This document shows positions 57,638 through 64,000 of a stretch of DNA of 64,000 nucleotides, piece after piece. The stretch covers positions 86,095,980 to 86,159,979 of the forward strand of contig CP136063.1 of assembly GCA_032622095.1 (NCBI GenBank), in the 5' to 3' direction. The DNA is from Siphonodentalium dalli. Taxonomy: Eukaryota; Mollusca; Scaphopoda; Gadilida; Siphonodentaliidae. The notes below the pieces were generated by a model. That model had not been told where the DNA came from. It ran no database searches and saw nothing but the letters and a program-made list of their open reading frames with translations. A program made the position numbers and the translations under genes. Each line of letters starts with the position of its first letter. Position 1 is the stretch's first letter.

Positions 57638-58750
57638 TAACTGTAACCATCACAATGTGGTCAATGAGCCGGTTCCAATGATATCCATATTTGTATGGTT
57701 TTATTGAGACAGACCCAAGATAATTTAGGCTGTTGCAGCTTTATTTGGCCGTTTTTGGCCGGTTTGTTGGGTTAATATTGTAAACGAGTGATTATAGTAC
57801 CTCTGTTGTTTGTTCGTATATGTAATAAGTTCAACCCATCGAGTAAGCGAACGACCAAATAGATGTAAACACAAATTTACAAAAGTTAAGAACCGAATAT
57901 TCAACGACTGAATAATAAATATAATAGAAAATGTGAATCCACCAGGTGTGTGATGTCACTGATGTGAAGGATTAGATAGACACGTAGAACATTCTCATTG
58001 TCAGACATGTTAGTTAGATGCATGGGGAATTTTAATGCCATTGCCCAATAAAGTTGACATGCATCGTAGACTATAGAGCTATGATTTTAAATTTAAAAAA
58101 AAAGAAGTAATTTATTCTTCCTATTATCGGGGAATCGGGAGTCACTCACCTATCATGAAGTCTTTCCATTCTACATGAGCCGTTTTCAGTGTGTATGGAT
58201 TTGATAAATTGAACAGGTATTCTCATATTTACAACTGATTACCCTCTGCTATTAGCTTACTCCAACAAAATAATAATAAATTATTTAGCCGAAGAACGAC
58301 ATTTATAAGTTATCCACATTAACCATAATTTGATTGCTATGTGTAGTCAATCAGTCAAATCATCAGCGATTTTGGCACTCTGGGCATATTAACTGCGTTG
58401 GTATAATCGACACACCCAGAATGGTCGACCAAGGTCAAGACACGCGGAGCCAAACGGAGTGGGCACGCCTCGTAATTAAACCCAAGCATTCTGAAAATCA
58501 AATCTCATTCTGATTGTTTCTCTCGTCTGTCCATTCTCATACTTCCCACTTCCAAAATTCCAATAGTCATCGCATTTGGTGAATAACTCAATTCGTAAAT
58601 TTTTGTCATGTTCGCTTATTATTTCCTAAATCGTTTTATCTTCAACTCAGACTCTGGCGACTCGCCTATTTTTCGTGTTATCTTATATATATATATATAC
58701 CAGTATATACGGGCATCTGGCTGCTACAACCTCCTTATCGTTTTCTCGAC
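57638..58750. other. No gene recognised
   Basis: AT-rich and non-coding as far as seen. Confidence 0.4.
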
Positions 58751-59530
58751 GTAACAATAAAGAGCGTTTATGTTAGTTTATTCCTTATATGGTCAAAATA
58801 AAGAGCGTTCGTATCACTTATTTAAAGAACAGTTTATAAATTTATATATTATAACTATTATTTTAGTGTAAATATATTTATTCCCAAACAAACAAATAAA
58901 AAAGTTTAGCAAAATGCTAGTGATTGATGATGGGATGATATCAGAAGGATTTTTGTGCAAGTCCTCTCCCAAATCGCTCAAATGTCCCGAACAGAAGGCG
59001 AATCAGGCGGGAATTATTAAAAATTTAGACACTACATATATTAAACGGACATGGCTCTTTCGAGCTTCCAAATTATGTGTTATATGTTGTATTTTGTATG
59101 ACTCGCAGAAACGTAATTTAAGTATTTATCTACCTATTTCGATATACCTGGAAAAAAATTCAAAAGCGAATATTGCTATGTGTATTTGAAGGGGAGGACA
59201 CTATATCGCACACAGCAACAGATAACAAGTTATACGAAGTGGAGTCGGTAAGATTTGGGGATTAAGGATAACCAGGACAGTATATAGATACAAGAAATTG
59301 TACCCCCCCCCCCGGAACACGACAAAGGCTAGGTTTAATTTGATGATTCAAAGTTATATTTTACATTAAAATGAATAGCTATACATTCATGCTCATGTCT
59401 TTTACATGTCTTATTTACGAAGTGATAGGAATATTTACACAGCTTCCAACGTTATGCCCAGAACTGAGATGAACGCTCTTTATTATTGCCATACCGGGAA
59501 TAATTAACATATATTACTCTTTATTGTTAC
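58751..59530. mobile_element. AATAAAGAGCGTT-ended element
   Basis: Left GTAACAATAAAGAGCG, then AATAAAGAGCGTTC, spanning about 70 bp. The right side is the inverted version, GAACGCTCTTTATTATTGCC to CTCTTTATTGTTAC. Terminal inverted repeats are about 60-70 bp, each holding the AATAAAGAG word twice. An internal 91-codon frame (58914-59189) shows no recognisable motif. Confidence 0.65.
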
Positions 59531-60996
59531 TACATGTATGTTTACCTACTGGAAAACGGTGACTGAATGGACACTTTATGTACCCAAATGTTTCTTAAAT
59601 GTATAATATTTTTCTATATTTCATTATTTAACAATGCATGTCATATAGGTGTTCTATTAGTTGTTTGGAATAAAATTGTCCTTGTGTTCTCTCCTTCTGG
59701 TGTGGAATGGACAAAGTCCCCATTCGTGAATTAATTGAAGAAATATTAAAACCGGACTTAGGCTGTGTAAAGTTGCTGATAGCGATGTGTCACCGTGATC
59801 AGAAAAAAATCAGTGACGTGTCAGTGCAGCGGTGACATTGTTCATATCCAATGATTGACCCACGCTGACACCCAATCAAGTGCTGTTACAGCTCCCCGTG
59901 AAGCACGTGCCAACCACAGAATGACGTACGCAACTGGACTTGATTAATTAGCGACAGGTAATGATTGGATGTTACTTCAAGAACACAAGGTTTGAGTCTC
60001 ATAGTCATATAATCAAATTCTGTGTTCAATGTTGAATTTTTTATGACTTCATGTCTATGACCTACAATGCTCGTAGAAAGGTAATTCAAGTATTTATGGA
60101 CCTATTTCGATATATTTGGATCAAAAACCGCCATGTGGCTTTAAATTAGTATAACGCACCCATCAACAAATAACAAGTTATACGAAGTGGAGTCGAGTGA
60201 GATTTGGAGATTAAGGATAACCAAGGACAGTAGTTAGATTCAAAAAAGTTTAACCCCCGGTACACGAAAAAGGTTAGGTTTAATTGATGCTTCAAAGTTA
60301 TATTTTACTTTAAAATGAATAGCTACCTTCAAGCTCATGTCTTTTTACATGTCTTATTTATGAAGTCATAGGAATGTTTGCACATGCTTCCAACATTCTG
60401 CACAGAAGTGGGATTAACGCTCTTTATTATTGCGATATCGGGAAGAATTAACATATATTACTCTTTATTGTTAGCCGACTATCTTTACACACTGGGAAAT
60501 GGTGACCGAGTGGACACTTTATATACCCTATGTTTCTCATTTGTTTCTTAAATGTATAATATTTTTCTATATTTCATTGTTTGACAATGTATGTCATACG
60601 TTTTCTATTAGTTGTTTGGAATACAATTGTCCTTGCGTTTTCTCCTTCTGATATGGAATCGACAAAGTTCCTGTTCGTGACTTAATTGAAGAAATATTAA
60701 AAGCGGACTTAGGCTGTGTAAAGTTGCTGATAACGATGTGTCACCGTGATCAGAAATAAATCAGTGACGTGTCAGTATAGCGGTGACATTGTTCACATCC
60801 AATGATTGACCCACGCTGACACCCAATCAAGGTGCCGTTACAGCAGAGCTCCCCGCGAAACACGTGCCAACCACAGAATGACGTGGGCCACTGAACATGA
60901 TTAATTAGCGACAGGTAATAATTGGATGTGACTTCAAGAAAACAAGGTTTGAGTCTCATAGTCCTATCACCAATGACCCACAATGATTTTTAGAAA
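59097..60996 (+). repeat. ~960-bp diverged tandem duplication
   Basis: 59097-60076 and 60077-60996 share, in order, GTATTTAT..CCTATTTCGATAT, ACAAGTTATACGAAGTGGAG, AACGCTCTTTATTATTGC, TGACGTGTCAGT, CCAATGATTGACCCACGCTG and GGTTTGAGTCTCATAGTC. The second copy carries an extra right end of the AATAAAGAGCGTT element at about 60418-60477. Substitutions throughout show that the event is old. Confidence 0.8.
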
Positions 60997-62195
60997 ACAA
61001 ACTTTAGAGCCGAACTTATATATGCGTTCCAGGAGCGGTAACTCTATTTTCAGCGTCACGCATAATGTTGATAGAGAACAAAACATTGTCGACTTTTGGC
61101 CTATACAATATTTAACGCGCACAGGCTAATGCTTAAATTATGCAACTGAAGCATAAACGCTCTTTATAATATGGGGTCTTGGACTTATTAGAAAGCCTTA
61201 ATAAAAACGACCAAACCATGTCAAATTGCTACTTCTGAACGTTGATAGCTGGACATAAATTCATGACTCCCACGAGAAATCAATTTATAGGTTCGACCTT
61301 ACTATTTTCGGGAAAAAAAGGAATTTACAATTAGTCGCTTATGATGTCAACTCGAATATACATCTTTAAGTTGTGATTTGAACCCCACATAATGACGAAG
61401 AAACTTGTCAACCGTGAAACTATCTTGACTTCGTGAGTGAGGTATACATTTGCCAGATTGACTTACGGCGCACTTTCAAATCAAGACCTCTGGTTTTTAA
61501 TAAACTTTGTAGAGTTTGATGCGTGCTCGTGGTAGTAAAGAGCGATCTGTAGATTTATGACTGCTCGTTAAACAATTTACCTATAACTTTTAAGCAATTA
61601 TAGTCCACACCAACACTTTGTCGCCATCCTGCAGACGCGCCTGTGTGAACTAGATTCCCTGACACTGCCTTTCCTGAATGGGCACTCCTTCGTGTCGTAC
61701 CTGGTGCATTATATTATGTCGTAAAGCGACGTATACGGCTCAGGTATCAAAGTTAACCACACCAATTGTTTGATTATGGGAAAATAGGATATATCAAAAC
61801 AAGGTGATGCATGTACCAGTAAATGACCGTACACATTATAGAACTAATATTTTATACATGTCTGATGTCTTGTATATATTATATTTTGTTGTATACATAT
61901 TTATATACATCTCCATACCTATGCATGCATATGTTTATCAGAATAAACTGATTGGTAGGCATATAGGCTAACAAATACGCTAGATACCTATTGTATAATT
62001 CGGAAGAAGACATATTGGCGTGATAGAAATGTAATAGTTGCCACGAACTTTCCACAGAAACTATCTTTATTTTTACCATATATATATATATCAGGAAACA
62101 TCTAAAAAAAAAAAGCTCTTCATAAAATGGCACACATGCACTCTCTACCATCACTTCTATAAGATTTATTTATATTGGAACCTGCGCTATATCAA
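60997..62195. other. No gene recognised
   Basis: Non-coding as far as seen. Single AACGCTCTTTAT and AGTAAAGAGCG words at 61157 and 61533 may be stray ends of the 58751 family. Confidence 0.4.
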
Positions 62196-62780
62196 TTAAA
62201 GGGGTACTGTACGCCATTTTCAATAAATTTCCGGTGATAACAACGATCTATTATCGATAATATATAGAAACATAAGTAATTTGAGTCGAAGATGTATTCT
62301 GTAAACGCTCAGGTTAATAGGCTTTCTTAAAATTTAATAATTTAATATAAATTGAATTTATGGCTGGAGCCATAAAATGGCGTCAATTAAAATACGAATT
62401 TCCGTGTTACAAAACGTAATCAAATTATAATTGAGGGATACTGGATTAGTAAAACCATTGCACACACGATCGTTTGAAACATTATGCTTATACGGGGAAA
62501 AACACAAGCCACTCATTGACTAGTGACGATACAATAACTTAAATGAGTATATGGGACTACTATGCATATAATATAATTTTTATTTGATTCATTTGGTTGA
62601 AAACTGTACAAAAATTACTCGACAACGACAATTTGTATTTTTGCATTCCGGTAAATTTGCCATCCGTAACACTACTTCGTACTCAACAGACTTTCAAAGA
62701 ATGGAAAAGTTGTTACTTTATTCTCCGACTCGGGGATTATAGAAACCAACAACAACATCTTGGGTACAGTACCCCTTTAA
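62196..62780. mobile_element. TTAA-ended ~585-bp element, copy 2 (intact ends)
   Basis: TTAAAGGGGTACTGTACGCC at the left and GGGTACAGTACCCCTTTAA at the right are inverted ends with TTAA. The interior aligns with 34533-35103. Non-coding. Confidence 0.85.
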
Positions 62781-62931
62781 GATCAGGGTAATATATTAGA
62801 AATAGTTGATGCTTTTTACGATAACAAATTGGTTAGATATAGACGAAGAAGGCCCAATTAAATAGAAAACTGTTTCCACCCCCCCCCCCCGCACACACGG
62901 CACTTCAGAGTATAGTTCCATCGAGTATACC

Positions 62932-63230
62932 AAGCTGCAAAACAGAGTTCAGCCCCATCGCTACACTATGTCTGACCACTGCAGGCATGTGTATTTTCTC
63001 AATTAAATATAACATTTTTAATTGAATTGTTTTGTCAGTTACAATTCATTCTGGCTTGATCTGGACAATTTTTTTTTTCCAAATGAATATGGACAGTTTA
63101 GTAATGCAGAATGAATTGTAACATACAACAGTCTCAAATAAATAAATGTGTGATTTCTTCACATTATGTGTAGGTGCTTGGCAGCGGTAAGTGCCTCGTA
63201 TAGCAGGGCACTGAACTCTGCATGGAGCTT
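62932..63230. mobile_element. MITE with CTGCAAARCAGAGTTCAG ends, copy 2
   Basis: AAGCTGCAAAACAGAGTTCA and TGAACTCTGCATGGAGCTT are inverted. The interior AATTCATTCTGGCTTGATCT and AAATGAATATGGACAGTT are complementary to sequence at 7185-7235, so the element is inverted relative to 7046-7340. Confidence 0.75.
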
Positions 63231-63555
63231 GCAAATATACATGTATATACATGTACCGAATTCCCGTACCGCCCAAACATGCGCACCGGTGATGCGCGCC
63301 AGTGATGCGTCCGGTCTTAACCAGGATTTCGACCGAGGCTATATTATGGAGGTGTAAAAATTATGTTTGTTTATTGTATTTGGTCGTTAGACTTGAGCTA
63401 ATATTGACACTTCCCGTTTTCAAATTCCCAACAGTCTTGCTCGCAGTGTGTCGTTTAACGACGAAGCTGCCGATGTTGTTCACTAAACGTTATAGACCTT
63501 TTTTTATATAGAGCTGCACGATGAAGGGGTCACTCTCACCAAAAGAAAAAAAAAT

Positions 63556-63815
63556 GTGCTGAAGGGTACACATGTTTTGATAATGCGCTGAAGGGTACAC
63601 ATGTTTTGATAATGCGCTGAAAGGTACACATGTTTTGATAATGCGCTGAAGGGTACACATGTTTTGATAATGCGCTGAAGGGTACACATGTTTTGATAAT
63701 GCGCTGAAGGGTACACAGGTTTTGATAATGTGCTGAAGGGTACACAGGTTTTGAAAATGTGCTGAAGGGTACACAGGTTTTGAAAATGTGCTGAAGGGTA
63801 CACATGTTTTGAAAT
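63556..63815. repeat. 29-bp minisatellite, about nine units
   Basis: The unit TGCTGAAGGGTACACATG plus TTTTGATAATG, nine times with few variants (CACATG/CACAGG, GATAAT/GAAAAT). As 29 is not a multiple of three, all three minus-strand frames read the same peptide in rotation. No spacers, so not a CRISPR. Confidence 0.95.
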
Positions 63816-64000
63816 ATCGTTCTAAATAACGTTAAGTTTTCGTGTCTGCCATGATTTCTGTTAGAGAATAATTGTTTGCGTTCCAATGAAAATTAAAATG
63901 AACTGAAAATAAACTGCTGATGTGCACCAGACTTTCAGGAACACAGTTGAGGTAACTGCGTTAGTGCCGATCACCAACCCTGTGTATATATACCCCTCAG

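Noticed and set aside
63490-63886. Three overlapping repetitive frames (94-116 codons); also CRISPR-like look
   Set aside because: A 29-bp tandem repeat gives the same peptide in all frames. Units are contiguous without spacers, and the DNA is animal, so no CRISPR.

Overview
The window is eukaryotic (animal) DNA: AT-rich, intron-containing, and dense in transposon debris, with no prokaryotic operon signals. The one gene I recognise with confidence is a repulsive guidance molecule (RGM, hemojuvelin/RGMa/b/c family) on the minus strand at about 41.8-48.7 kb. RGM, the non-LTR retrotransposon remnants and the wealth of small palindromic elements together suggest a non-vertebrate animal, plausibly a marine invertebrate. 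I cannot name the species.

Layout. 1-5 kb: local repeats, a 32-bp-arm inverted repeat, one copy of a dispersed ~490-bp repeat and a double-hairpin element with TTAA ends. 5-11 kb: MITE fragments, a 450-bp GA tract, a fold-back MITE, a LINE 3' end and a TTAA-ended element. 11.4-12.15 kb: an eroded non-LTR reverse transcriptase. 13-17.4 kb: more MITEs. 17.4-25 kb: mostly featureless apart from two LINE C-terminal fragments and a doubtful small secreted ORF. 25-41 kb: nested MITEs, trinucleotide repeats, a SINE-like segment and a LINE C-terminus with its 3' tail. 41.8-48.7 kb: the RGM gene in three coding exons, with MITEs in intron 2 and a minisatellite in intron 1. 51.0-57.3 kb: a ~6.3-kb palindromic element whose arms are arrays of a ~180-bp GC-rich monomer in opposite orientation, flanked by a perfect 8-bp direct repeat. 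57.4-64 kb: the best-preserved double-hairpin element, a ~960-bp tandem duplication, more MITEs and a 29-bp minisatellite.

How things fit together. Apart from RGM, almost everything recognisable is mobile or tandemly repeated. Several MITE families share TTAA ends (piggyBac-like or Kolobok-like targeting). A separate hairpin family has TA-CAGTAATGCCC ends (Tc1/mariner-like). No intact transposase was seen, so all are probably non-autonomous. The 6.3-kb palindrome resembles Foldback/Galileo-type DNA transposons in architecture and is the strongest candidate here for something undescribed.
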